Assembly (NCBI GenBank): GCA_963784675.1
Contig: CAWASE010000019.1
Span: 620,001-684,000, forward strand
Length of the DNA stretch: 64,000 nucleotides
Source: SCTD01 sp963784675
GTDB lineage: Bacteria; Actinomycetota; Actinomycetes; Mycobacteriales; SCTD01
Direction of reading: 5' to 3'
Shown here: piece by piece, positions 32,582 to 40,339 of the stretch
Position numbering within the stretch: the first letter of the stretch is position 1
How the letters are laid out: the number at the start of each line of letters is the position of its first letter
Program-made: the position numbers and the translations under genes
Notes under the pieces: generated by a model
Seen by the model: only the letters and a program-made list of their open reading frames with translations
What the model was told of the DNA's origin: nothing
Database searches by the model: none

Positions 32582-34111
32582 ATGCCCGACCTGACCACGC
32601 CGACGGCTCTGCCGACCGGCACTCCGGCGCCCGGTCCGCTGCCGTCGGCCGGGTCCGCCGCCGTCGACCCCCACCACGAGAAGCGTTGGCTGATCCTGGG
32701 CGTCATCGGGATCGCCCAGCTGCTCGTGGTGCTGGACGCCACCATCGTGAACATCGCCCTGCCCGACGCGCAGACCGCCCTCGGCTTCTCCGACGCGTCA
32801 CGGCAGTGGGTGCTCACCTCCTACTCGCTGGCCTTCGGGTCGCTGCTGCTGCTCGGCGGCAAGCTCGCCGACCTGTTCGGCCGCAAGCGGATGTTCCTCA
32901 CCGGACTGCTCGGCTTCGCGGTGTCCTCCGCCGTCGGCGGCGCCGCACCCACCTTCGCGATCCTGATCGTCGCCCGGGTCGCGCAGGGCATGTCCGGCGC
33001 GCTGCTCGCGCCGGCAGCCCTGTCGCTGCTCGCCACGACGTTCGTCGACCCGGCCGAGCGCGGCAAGGCCTTCGGCATCTACGGCGCGATCGCCGGCGGT
33101 GGGGGCGCGGTCGGTCTGCTGCTGGGCGGGGTCCTGACGGACCTGCTGAGCTGGCGCTGGTGCCTGTACGTCGGTCTGCTGTTCGCCCTGCCGGCGGGCT
33201 ACTTCGGTGCCAAGCTGCTGCACCCCGCTGCGCCAGGTGGCGCGCGGCCCCGGATCGACTGGCCCGGGGTCGCCACCGCCACCAGCGGCCTGTTCCTGCT
33301 GGTCTACGGCTTCGCCAGCGCCGAGCGGTCGGGCTGGGGGGCTCCGACCACGGTCGCGGTCTTCGTCCTGAGCGCGCTGCTGCTGGTGTCGTTCACCCAG
33401 ATCGAGCGACGCACCGAGCATCCGCTGCTGCCGCTGCACATCGCCTTGGACCGCAACCGCGGCGGCTCCTACCTGTCCATGGTCATCGCCGGTTCCGGCA
33501 TCTTCGGCATCTTCATCTTCCTGACCTTCTACCTGCAGCGCACGCTGGGCTTCAGCCCGATCCTGACCGGCGTGGCGTTCATGCCGCTGAACGTCTCGAT
33601 CGTCTTCACCGCCGTGCTCGTCAACACCCGCCTGCTGGCACGGACCGGTCCGCGCCCGCTGATCCCCACCGGAATGCTGCTCAACGTCGTGTCGCTGCTG
33701 CTGCTCACGCGCATCACCGTGGACTCCAGCTACCTGGTGCACGTCATGCCGTCGCTGGTGCTCACCGGGGTCGGGATGGGCCTGATCTTCGCGCCGTCGA
33801 TCGCGGGCGCAGCGGCAGGCGTCGCCCCCCGCGACAGCGGCGTCGCCTCGGCGATGCTCAACACCTCGCAGCAGGTCGGCGGCGCGATCGGTGCCTCGTT
33901 GCTCTCCACGATCTTCGCGTCGTCGCTGTCGGGCTACCTCGCCGACAACCCCGGCGCCGACCCGCGGGTCGCCGTCGTGCACGGCTACACGGTCGCCTTC
34001 TTCGTCGGCGCGGCCATCTTCGCGCTTGGCGCCGTGGTCAGCGGCTCGCTGCTGCGCTCCGGCGTCCCGGCCCCGGCGCACCCCGGTGCCGCTCCGGCGG
34101 GCGCCCACTGA
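32582..34111 (+). CDS. DHA2-family (EmrB/QacA-type) MFS drug exporter
   Basis: 509-residue transporter of the 14-helix drug:H+ antiporter family. Motif C-like and family signatures are seen in VVLDATIVNIALPDAQTALG, WVLTSYSLAFGSLLLLGGKL, ADLFGRKRMFLTGL and ARVAQGMSGALLAPAALSLL. ATG 32582 has AGGGGGACGC upstream and places a soluble 30-residue Pro-rich tail before the first helix. Divergent from a TetR regulator with two palindromes between them. Substrates cannot be predicted; multidrug or antibiotic export is usual. Confidence 0.85.
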   Translation: MPDLTTPTALPTGTPAPGPLPSAGSAAVDPHHEKRWLILGVIGIAQLLVVLDATIVNIALPDAQTALGFSDASRQWVLTSYSLAFGSLLLLGGKLADLFGRKRMFLTGLLGFAVSSAVGGAAPTFAILIVARVAQGMSGALLAPAALSLLATTFVDPAERGKAFGIYGAIAGGGGAVGLLLGGVLTDLLSWRWCLYVGLLFALPAGYFGAKLLHPAAPGGARPRIDWPGVATATSGLFLLVYGFASAERSGWGAPTTVAVFVLSALLLVSFTQIERRTEHPLLPLHIALDRNRGGSYLSMVIAGSGIFGIFIFLTFYLQRTLGFSPILTGVAFMPLNVSIVFTAVLVNTRLLARTGPRPLIPTGMLLNVVSLLLLTRITVDSSYLVHVMPSLVLTGVGMGLIFAPSIAGAAAGVAPRDSGVASAMLNTSQQVGGAIGASLLSTIFASSLSGYLADNPGADPRVAVVHGYTVAFFVGAAIFALGAVVSGSLLRSGVPAPAHPGAAPAGAH

Positions 34112-34145
34112 GCAGCCGCGCCGCGGGGTCGGGTAGGAAGTCGTC

Positions 34146-34268
34146 ATGACGCAGCCCGAGGCGCCGGAGCAGGACGTCCCCCCGGTGCCCGTCCAGGACC
34201 AGCCGGTCGCGGGCGGTACCGACGACGGAGCCCCCGCGCAGGGCGAGGGCGCGCCCGACTCCTCCTGA
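34146..34268 (+). CDS. Possible 40-residue acidic Pro-rich protein
   Basis: Short frame MTQPEAPEQDVPPVPVQDQP ending DGAPAQGEGAPDSS. It has GGTAGGAAG 5 bp upstream of ATG 34146. The composition (Pro, Asp, Glu, Gln) is disordered. It fits neatly between the exporter (34 bp) and the hydrolase (17 bp), which supports it as a real small gene, but no homology is recognised. Confidence 0.4.
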   Translation: MTQPEAPEQDVPPVPVQDQPVAGGTDDGAPAQGEGAPDSS

Positions 34269-34285
34269 AGCCCGAAGGCGGCACC

Positions 34286-35161
34286 GTGTCCCGTTCCTCC
34301 TCCCGCGCCCGCACGCAGGCGGCGCCGGTCCCGCCGCTCCCGCTGCCGCCGGGACGCGGGGTGCTGGTGCCCGACCGTGGTGAGTTCTTCGTCCGCGACA
34401 GCGGCGGCGACGGCCCCCCGGTGCTGCTCGTCCACGGCTGGATGTTTCCCAGCGACCTGAACTGGCTGCACACCTACGGACCCCTGCAGCGGGCCGGCTA
34501 CCGGGTGCTGGCGATGGACCTGCGCGGGCACGGTCGGGGTCTGCGGGCCGGCGCCCCGTTCCGCCTGGCCGACTGCGCCGACGATGCTGCCGCCGTGCTG
34601 GCGGTGCTCGGTACCGGTCCGGCGACCGTCGTCGGGTACTCGATGGGCGGACCGGTGACGCAGCTGCTCGCCCGTCGACACCCGTCGTCGGTCGCCGCGT
34701 TCGTGCTCTGCGCGACCGCACTGGACTGGAGCGACCCGTCGCAGCGGGTGTTCTGGCGGACGATGGGCGGGCTGCGCCTGCTGCTGGGGCTGTTCCCGCG
34801 GGGTGCCTGGAGCGCCGGCATGCGTCTGGGCGGGGCCGGCGACCGGTTCAGCAGCTTCAACGCCTCCGAGCTGTCCCGGGGCAGCGCTCGCGACCTGGCC
34901 GAGGCCGGACGCGAGCTCGGCCGCTTCGACAGCGCGGGGTGGGCCGGCTCGCTCACGGCGCCGCGCGCCCTGCTGCTGACGACGCGCGACCGGCTCGTCG
35001 CGCCGGCCAAGCAGCACGCGCTGGCAGCCGCGCTGGGCGTCACGCCGGTGCTGGTCGACGGTGACCACGACGCCTGCTCGGTGCGGCCCGGGCTGTTCAC
35101 CGGCCTGCTCGTGCAGGCCCTGGACGGGCTGTCGCGGCAGGCGGTGGCACAGCAGGCCTGA
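34286..35161 (+). CDS. Alpha/beta hydrolase
   Basis: 291-residue alpha/beta-hydrolase fold enzyme. Oxyanion region VLLVHGWMFPSDLNWLHTY, DLRGHGRG, nucleophile elbow VVGYSMGGPV with Ser, acid in LLTTRDRLVAPAKQ and His in DGDHDACSV. Likely an esterase or lipase-like hydrolase of unknown substrate. GTG 34286 is used; a basic 30-residue lead precedes the fold. Convergent with the zinc-ribbon gene. Confidence 0.8.
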   Translation: MSRSSSRARTQAAPVPPLPLPPGRGVLVPDRGEFFVRDSGGDGPPVLLVHGWMFPSDLNWLHTYGPLQRAGYRVLAMDLRGHGRGLRAGAPFRLADCADDAAAVLAVLGTGPATVVGYSMGGPVTQLLARRHPSSVAAFVLCATALDWSDPSQRVFWRTMGGLRLLLGLFPRGAWSAGMRLGGAGDRFSSFNASELSRGSARDLAEAGRELGRFDSAGWAGSLTAPRALLLTTRDRLVAPAKQHALAAALGVTPVLVDGDHDACSVRPGLFTGLLVQALDGLSRQAVAQQA

Positions 35162-35170
35162 GGTCCAGCC

Positions 35171-35566
35171 TCAGTCGAGCCCGCCGCAGGAACCCGTCCG
35201 GACGCCGGCGCAGACCGGGCAGGACTGCTGCTCGGGAGGAAAGCGTGCGCCGCAGGTCGGGCACAGTCGTCGGGACGGTTGCCCGGCTGCCGGTGCCGCT
35301 GCCGTGGGCGGGTGTTCCGGGCCGGTGGTCGGTGGCGCGAGAGGTTCCACCCGGAGCAGGAAGCCGCGCACGTCCAGGTGCTGCGCGAGGGAGTCGCGGT
35401 GCTCCGCGCAGGCGACCCACGCCTTCTCCCGGTCGGGAGCGTGCAGCGTGGGGTTGTTCCACAGGACGAGGAAGCGCGCGTCGCGGCGGCAGGCCTTGGC
35501 CGAGCACTGGGTCTGCTCCGGGGTCTGCTCGTGGGGCGCGCCGGTGCCGGGCGGGGAAGGGGTCAC
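35171..35566 (-). CDS. Zinc-ribbon protein, actinobacterial conserved
   Basis: 131-residue protein with two cysteine clusters. The N-terminal block reads CSAKACRRDARFLVLWNNP followed by AWVACAEHRDSLAQHL, a CxxxxC...CxxH arrangement conserved in many actinobacteria. The C-terminal zinc ribbon is LCPTCGARFPPEQQSCPVC. A Pro/Ala linker joins them. In databases the N-terminal block is often labelled acetone carboxylase without basis. GTG 35566 start. Function unknown; zinc binding is likely. Confidence 0.65.
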   Translation of the reverse strand: MTPSPPGTGAPHEQTPEQTQCSAKACRRDARFLVLWNNPTLHAPDREKAWVACAEHRDSLAQHLDVRGFLLRVEPLAPPTTGPEHPPTAAAPAAGQPSRRLCPTCGARFPPEQQSCPVCAGVRTGSCGGLD

Positions 35567-35604
35567 CCGGTCATCCTGCCCACGACGACGTAGGTTGTCC
35601 CGTC

Positions 35605-36306
35605 GTGGATCTCGCAGAGCGTCGCATCGCGGCCCGTTGGTACACCGCCGAGCTGCGCCAGCGTGCCTGGGCGCGGGTCGCGCTCCGCAAGGCCGACCGG
35701 GTCGGCGCGCACGCGCTGGTGCTGGGCAACCCCGTCGTCGACGCGACCGACCTGCAGGTGGGGGAGCGGTTCAAGGTCTGGTCCGGGCACCGCCGCACCC
35801 TCATCAGCGGCTGGGGCAAGATCCGCATCGGTGACCGCGTGTTCATCAACGTCGGCACCGTGCTCATCGCCTGCGTCGAGATCACCATCGGTGACGACGT
35901 CGCGCTCGCCAACGAGGTCCTGATCGTCGACAGCAACAGCCACGGGGTCGAGGGGAAGCCGCACGTAGAGGCACCGGTCCGGATCGGGGACGGCAGCTGG
36001 ATCGGCAACCGCGCGATGATCCTGCCGGGCGTGACGATCGGCAGGCGGGTGCTCGTGGCGGCGGGCGCCGTCGTCACGCGGGACGTGCCCGACGACAGTC
36101 TCGTGGCCGGCAACCCCGCGCGGGTCGTGCGGACGCTCGTCTACCCGGCGGGCTGCCGCCGCGCCTGGCACGACGACTGGGGCTGCCCGTGCCCCCGCCT
36201 CGCTGCCGCCGCCGGGACCCGGGACGGCGTCGCGCCGAGGGTGGTGCTCCCCCTGCCGCACACCGCGACCGCGGCACCGGGCTGCCCCGCTGCCGAGCCC
36301 GCCTGA
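35605..36306 (+). CDS. Hexapeptide-repeat acyltransferase
   Basis: 233-residue left-handed beta-helix protein of the maltose/galactoside O-acetyltransferase type. Repeats are visible as IRIGDRVFINVGTVLIACVE, ITIGDDVALANEVLIVDSNS, HGVEGKPHVEAPVRIGDGSW, IGNRAMILPGVTIGRRVLVA and GAVVTRDVPDDSLVAGNPA. The active-site histidine is in SNSHG. GTG 35605. The last 55 residues after the helix are Cys/Pro-rich and unusual (GCRRAWHDDWGCPCPRL). It probably acetylates a sugar or an envelope molecule. Confidence 0.75.
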   Translation: MDLAERRIAARWYTAELRQRAWARVALRKADRVGAHALVLGNPVVDATDLQVGERFKVWSGHRRTLISGWGKIRIGDRVFINVGTVLIACVEITIGDDVALANEVLIVDSNSHGVEGKPHVEAPVRIGDGSWIGNRAMILPGVTIGRRVLVAAGAVVTRDVPDDSLVAGNPARVVRTLVYPAGCRRAWHDDWGCPCPRLAAAAGTRDGVAPRVVLPLPHTATAAPGCPAAEPA

Positions 36307-36312
36307 GCAGTG

Positions 36313-36338
36313 CCGCCCCGCACCGGTGGGCCGGGCGG
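36313..36338. terminator. Possible bidirectional terminator between convergent genes
   Basis: CCGCCC (36313-36318) and GGGCGG (36333-36338) form a perfect 6-bp stem; the loop contains the palindrome CACCGGTG. It lies between the acyltransferase and quinone oxidoreductase stops. No T run is present, as is common in GC-rich actinobacteria. Confidence 0.35.
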
Positions 36339-36347
36339 ACGACGGGC

Positions 36348-37301
36348 TCAGGCGCGGCAGTCCAGGACCAGCTTTCCCTGCGAGGCGCGGCTGCGCAGGT
36401 CCTCGTGGGCGCGGTGGGCCTCCGACAGCGGGTAGGTGCCGCCGACCAGCGGCGTGAGCGTCCCCTGCTCGACCATTCCCAGCAGCTCGGCCATCTGGGG
36501 CTGGAGCATCGCGGGGTCGCCGAAGCAGTGCGCCAGCCAGAAGCCGATCACCGCGCGGCTGCGCGACATCAGCTCGCCGGAGGTCAGGGGCTGGGGCGCG
36601 GTCCGCGACGCCATGCCGAACGTCGCCAGGCGTCCGAACGGAGCGAGCGCGGCGAGCGAGGCGTCGAAGGTGGTGCCGCCGACCATCTCCAGGACGATGT
36701 CGACCTTCTGGCCGCCGTTGGCGGCTTCGAGCGCGCCCTTCAGGTCGGGCTCGCCGGCGTCGACGGTGACGTCGGCGCCGAACTTCTCGGCTACTGCACG
36801 CTTCTCGGGCGAGGAGGCGACGCCGATCACCCGTCCGGCTCCCCAGGCCTTGGCCAGCTGTACCGCCAGCGTGCCGACGCCGCCGGCCGCGGCGTGCACG
36901 ACGACCGTCTCGCCCTCGGCCAGATGGGTCGACGTGCGCAGCAGGTGCCAGGCCGTGAGCCCCTGGACCATCAGCGACAGCGCCTGACCGTCCGAGACCG
37001 CGTCGGGCAGCGGGAAGCTCATCGCCGGGTAGACGAGCGCCTTCTCGGCGTAGCCGCCGCCCAGGGCGAAGGCCGAGACGCGGACCCCGTCGGGTCCCCG
37101 CCCGACGACCTCGCTGCCCGGCACCAGCGGCAGCGTCGTCTTGGACAGGTAGGAGTCCTCGACCTGGTGCGTGTCGGCGAAGTTGACCCCCGCCGAGTCG
37201 ACGTCGAGCACGTGCAGCCCGTCAGCGGGCTGCGGGTCGGGCAGGTCCGTCAGGGTCAGGACCTCGGGTCCGCCGAACTCGGTGATCTGGACAGCGCGCA
37301 C
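36348..37301 (-). CDS. Quinone oxidoreductase/zinc-independent MDR dehydrogenase
   Basis: 317-residue medium-chain reductase of the NADPH:quinone oxidoreductase subgroup. Visible: MRAVQITEFGGPEVLTLTDL, GVNFADTHQVEDSYL, PLVPGSEVVGRG, the dinucleotide site VVHAAAGGVGTLAVQLAKAW, and VDIVLEMVGGTTFDASLAAL. The structural-zinc cysteine lobe is absent, as in QOR proteins. ATG 37301 has GAGGAGCATCCC-like purines upstream. A 12-bp perfect inverted repeat lies 31 bp upstream, suggesting TetR-type control. Confidence 0.8.
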   Translation of the reverse strand: MRAVQITEFGGPEVLTLTDLPDPQPADGLHVLDVDSAGVNFADTHQVEDSYLSKTTLPLVPGSEVVGRGPDGVRVSAFALGGGYAEKALVYPAMSFPLPDAVSDGQALSLMVQGLTAWHLLRTSTHLAEGETVVVHAAAGGVGTLAVQLAKAWGAGRVIGVASSPEKRAVAEKFGADVTVDAGEPDLKGALEAANGGQKVDIVLEMVGGTTFDASLAALAPFGRLATFGMASRTAPQPLTSGELMSRSRAVIGFWLAHCFGDPAMLQPQMAELLGMVEQGTLTPLVGGTYPLSEAHRAHEDLRSRASQGKLVLDCRA

Positions 37302-37331
37302 CGGGATGCTCCTCGTCGTCGTGGAGCCGCC

Positions 37332-37360
37332 ACCGTAACCGAACGCGATTCGGTTACGGT
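37332..37360. promoter_or_regulatory. 12-bp perfect inverted repeat upstream of the quinone oxidoreductase
   Basis: Arms ACCGTAACCGAA (37332-37343) and TTCGGTTACGGT (37349-37360) are exact inverted repeats with a CGCGA centre. It lies 31 bp before the start codon of the minus-strand oxidoreductase, which fits an operator. TAACCGAA/TTCGGTTA arms are typical of AcrR/TetR-type sites in actinobacteria. No regulator gene is adjacent. A terminator for the gene ending at 37383 is a weaker alternative because there is no T run. Confidence 0.6.
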
Positions 37361-37382
37361 CGGCGATGCCGTCTGCGACGGC

Positions 37383-38360
37383 TCAGGCGAGGACGGTCCG
37401 GCGGCGGCGCAGCTCGGCGACCTGACCTGCTCCGGTCGCGGCCGCCAACGTCAGGGCGACGGTCACGAACACGGCGGGCAGCCCCGCGGGGGCACCGTTC
37501 GGCAGCTGGGCCAGCCGCGCGGCGTCGACCTGAGGGAGCAGGGCGACGAGGTCGGAAGCCAGCAGCGGCGCGGCCAGGACCGGCGCGCCCAGCGACGGCG
37601 CGGCAGCGACCTGCACCGCCGAGCCACCCAGGGTGGCTGCGCCGCCGAAGGGCGCGAGGGCGGTGGAGCCGGAACCGCCGACGGCGGGAGCCGGCACGGC
37701 GGCGCTCGTCCCGTCGGCGAGGGGAGCGGTCGGCGTCGTCCCGAGCGGGGTGCCCGGCGTCGGCCGGGTCGTCGCCCCCGCGGGAGCAGGCACCGGCGAG
37801 GACGACGAGCCCTGCCCGGTCAACGGCGTCTGCGGCAGCGGCAGCACGCCGCCGGCGGTGTCGACGATCGTGCCGACCAGGTCGGTGACCGGGTCCTGGG
37901 CGGGAGCGGCCGAGCGGGACGCGGACGGGCTGGGGGCGGGTGGCGACGCCGGGGCGGCGCTGGCGCCCGGCGCAGGCGCGGGAGCGGCCGGCACGGGAGC
38001 AGCCGGCACGGCGTCGGGGACCTGCTGGACGACCGGGCTCGCGACCGGTGCCGCCGCCTGGACGACGGGGCTGACCACCGGAGCGGCCGCCTGGACGACC
38101 GGGCCCACCACCGGCTCGACGATCGGCGCCACCACGGACGTGGCGGGAGCCGCAGCCGAGCGCACGGGGGCGACCACCGGCTCCGCCGCCTGCACCGCCG
38201 GTTGCAGCACGGGCGCCACCGGGACCGGCGCGGGCAGCGGGACCGGCGTCGGGAGTCCGCCGAGGGCGTAGGCGGGGCCGGCGGTGAGCACGAGCGCCAG
38301 GGCACCGAGTCCTGTCACGGCGCCGCGCGCAGCGCGGGTGCAGGGGCGGTGGTGGGTCAT
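37383..38360 (-). CDS. Ala/Pro/Val-rich secreted protein
   Basis: 325-residue low-complexity exported protein. N-terminal signal peptide: GAVTGLGALALVLTAGPAYA. The body is a chain of degenerate repeats built on PVV, such as AEPVVAPVRSAAAPATSVVA, VVQAAAPVVSPVVQAAAPVA and SPVVQQVPD, followed by a Pro/Ser/Thr-rich spacer. The C-terminus has one hydrophobic segment (GLPAVFVTVALTLAAATGAG) and a basic tail (ELRRRRTVLA), as in wall- or membrane-anchored surface proteins, though no LPxTG motif is present. ATG 38360 has GGAGGC upstream. Function unknown; a surface spacer or adhesin-like role is possible. Confidence 0.65.
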   Translation of the reverse strand: MTHHRPCTRAARGAVTGLGALALVLTAGPAYALGGLPTPVPLPAPVPVAPVLQPAVQAAEPVVAPVRSAAAPATSVVAPIVEPVVGPVVQAAAPVVSPVVQAAAPVASPVVQQVPDAVPAAPVPAAPAPAPGASAAPASPPAPSPSASRSAAPAQDPVTDLVGTIVDTAGGVLPLPQTPLTGQGSSSSPVPAPAGATTRPTPGTPLGTTPTAPLADGTSAAVPAPAVGGSGSTALAPFGGAATLGGSAVQVAAAPSLGAPVLAAPLLASDLVALLPQVDAARLAQLPNGAPAGLPAVFVTVALTLAAATGAGQVAELRRRRTVLA

Positions 38361-38480
38361 CGGTGCCTCCGTGGTCGGCTGTCCCTGGCGGGCGCGGTCG
38401 TCCCTCGTCCGACACAACGACGCCAGCGCCTGAGAGTGACTCCTGGTGACGGGTGACCTCCGGCAGGGCAGACTGCCCCC

Positions 38481-38909
38481 ATGTCCGAGGTCCCGGGTGA
38501 GAAGACCACCGTCATCCGCCCCTCAGCCGTCCTGGTCGAGCGTGCGGCTCGAGCGGTCGTCGCCGAGCTGGAGTACCGCGACGTCTCCCGCGGCGGGGTC
38601 TGGAGCGCCAGCCCGGGCCTGTGGCAGCGGTACGACTGCGCGTGGAACGGACCAGGCGGGATGCGGGGCACGGCCCGCCTCGTCGGGAGCGTCGGCGCCG
38701 TCTACGGCACGCCCGGCAAGTACGACATCACGATCTACCGGGTGACGATCACCGAGGCGGGCAGCGAGGCGGGCTGGAGCGTCGACGCGTTGTGCGACGA
38801 CGCGTTGCAGCATGCCGGACTCACCCTGGCGACGTGCCCACGGACCTCGCTCGCCCCGCCCCCCGTGCCCGATCCTTTCCGGCGCCCCGCCGGCGGCCTG
38901 CGCGGCTGA
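38481..38909 (+). CDS. Hypothetical protein, 142 residues
   Basis: Unrecognised protein starting MSEVPGEKTTVIRPSAVLVE. The middle has alternating strands with Trp and Gly (WSASPGLWQRYDCAWNGPGG, GTPGKYDITIYRVTITEAG), and there is a Pro-rich C-terminal tail. No signal peptide or transmembrane segment. ATG 38481 lies 21 bp after a GCAGGGCAG purine stretch. Function not inferred. Confidence 0.55.
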   Translation: MSEVPGEKTTVIRPSAVLVERAARAVVAELEYRDVSRGGVWSASPGLWQRYDCAWNGPGGMRGTARLVGSVGAVYGTPGKYDITIYRVTITEAGSEAGWSVDALCDDALQHAGLTLATCPRTSLAPPPVPDPFRRPAGGLRG

Positions 38910-38927
38910 CGGCTCCGGCGGCCGAGA

Positions 38928-39164
38928 TCAGCCGGGAGGTGTGCGGCGGCGCTCGGCCGGGGTCTGCCGGAGCTGTCGCGGGGCCTTCGTCCCGGCCCAC
39001 CAGCGACGGGTCCGCCGCCACGTCCAGCGGCTGACCGACCAGACTGCCAGCAGCAGCGCGACCGCGGCTGCCCCGCCGGCCGGTCCGGACCGGACGAGCG
39101 CCACCACCGTCGTCGCGAGCAGCAGGACCGGCCCCGCGAGCGCCAGCACCGCGAAGACCGCCAC
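38928..39164 (-). CDS. Small membrane protein, 78 residues
   Basis: Two hydrophobic helices (VFAVLALAGPVLLLATTVVA, GGAAAVALLLAVW) followed by a strongly basic tail (RWTWRRTRRWWAGTKAPRQL) that should face the cytoplasm. GTG 39164 has GGGGAG upstream. No family recognised. It lies divergently just before the ferrochelatase gene. Confidence 0.45.
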   Translation of the reverse strand: MAVFAVLALAGPVLLLATTVVALVRSGPAGGAAAVALLLAVWSVSRWTWRRTRRWWAGTKAPRQLRQTPAERRRTPPG

Positions 39165-39259
39165 CTCCCCAGCCTCCCGCAGACCGGTCCACGCGGCATC
39201 TCGTGGGCCTCTCGTGGACCCGACGGGCGCCGACGGCGGACGCAGGCAAGGATCGAGCG

Positions 39260-40318
39260 ATGACCGCCACCCACCCCGGCATCGACGACCGCCCCGTCGA
39301 TGCCCCGCCCGTCGACGCGCTGCTGCTGGTCAGCTTCGGAGGTCCGGAAGGGCCCGACGACGTCCTGCCTTTCCTGGCGAACGTGACCCGCGGCCGCGGC
39401 ATCCCGGCCGAGCGGCTGGAAGAGGTGGGCCGGCACTACCTGGAGGTGTTCGACGGCGTCTCGCCGATCAACGCGCAGGCGCGTGCGCTGCATGCGGCGC
39501 TGGTCGCCGAGCTGAGGCGTCGCGGGCTGGACCTGCCCGTCTACTGGGGCAACCGCAACTGGCACCCCTACCTGGCCGAGGCGGTCGGGGCGATGCGGGA
39601 CGACGGTCGACGGCACGCCCTGGCGGTCGTCACCAGCGCGTTCCCGTCCTACAGCGGTTGCCGCCAGTACCGCGAGGACTGGTGGCGCGCCTGCGCAGAG
39701 GTCCCCGGGGCCCCGCTGGTCAGCAAGCTGCGGCACTACTGGGCCGAGGACGGCTTCCTGGACGTCATGGCTGCGGGCGTGCAGGCCTGCGACCCCGGCG
39801 ACGGCGCACGGCTGGTGTTCACTGCCCACTCCGTCCCCACCGTGATGAACGAGACCAGCGGGCCGGACGGCGGCGCCTACGTGGCGGCGCTGCGGTCGGC
39901 GGCGGGCGCCGTGGCGGCCCGCCTGGGGCAGCGGTGGGAGTGGGACCTGGTGTTCCAGTCGCGCAGCGGACCCCCCCAGGTGCCCTGGCTCGAGCCGGAC
40001 GTCGGCGACCACCTGCAGGCGCTGCACGACGCGGGGGTGCGCGAGGCGGTGATGGTGCCGATCGGCTTCACCAGCGACCACGTCGAGGTGGTCTACGACC
40101 TCGACGTGCAGGCGCGGGAGCGGGTCGCGGGTCTGCCCGGCTTCACGGCCAGGCGGTCAGCGACCGTCGGCACCGCGCCGGCGTTCGTCAGCATGCTCGT
40201 CGACCTGGTCCAGGAGCGCCTTGCCGGCGCCGAGCAGGACACGCACGGGGCGCTGGCCACCCACGACCGTTGCCCGGCGCGCTGCTGTCCACCGCCACCG
40301 GCGCGCCGCCCGTCCTGA
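39260..40318 (+). CDS. hemH: Ferrochelatase (coproporphyrin-type), CpfC/HemH
   Basis: 352-residue ferrochelatase that inserts iron into the porphyrin ring; in Actinomycetota the substrate is coproporphyrin III. Landmarks: ALLLVSFGGPEGPDDVLPFL, NVTRGRGIP, PVYWGNRNWHPYLAEAV, SAFPSYSGCRQYREDWWRAC, FTAHSVPTVMNE with the catalytic His, VPIGFTSDHVEVVYDLD with the acidic partner. The C-terminal CPARCC and the cysteine in SGCRQ fit the [2Fe-2S] cluster of actinobacterial ferrochelatases. ATG 39260; no frame errors. Confidence 0.9.
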   Translation: MTATHPGIDDRPVDAPPVDALLLVSFGGPEGPDDVLPFLANVTRGRGIPAERLEEVGRHYLEVFDGVSPINAQARALHAALVAELRRRGLDLPVYWGNRNWHPYLAEAVGAMRDDGRRHALAVVTSAFPSYSGCRQYREDWWRACAEVPGAPLVSKLRHYWAEDGFLDVMAAGVQACDPGDGARLVFTAHSVPTVMNETSGPDGGAYVAALRSAAGAVAARLGQRWEWDLVFQSRSGPPQVPWLEPDVGDHLQALHDAGVREAVMVPIGFTSDHVEVVYDLDVQARERVAGLPGFTARRSATVGTAPAFVSMLVDLVQERLAGAEQDTHGALATHDRCPARCCPPPPARRPS

Positions 40319-40339
40319 TGCCGCGGGCGGGTGGCTGGC

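Noticed and set aside
37383..38360. CRISPR-like or tandem DNA repeats in the PVV region
   Set aside because: The repeats are degenerate, in frame and protein-driven; there are no constant-length spacers.
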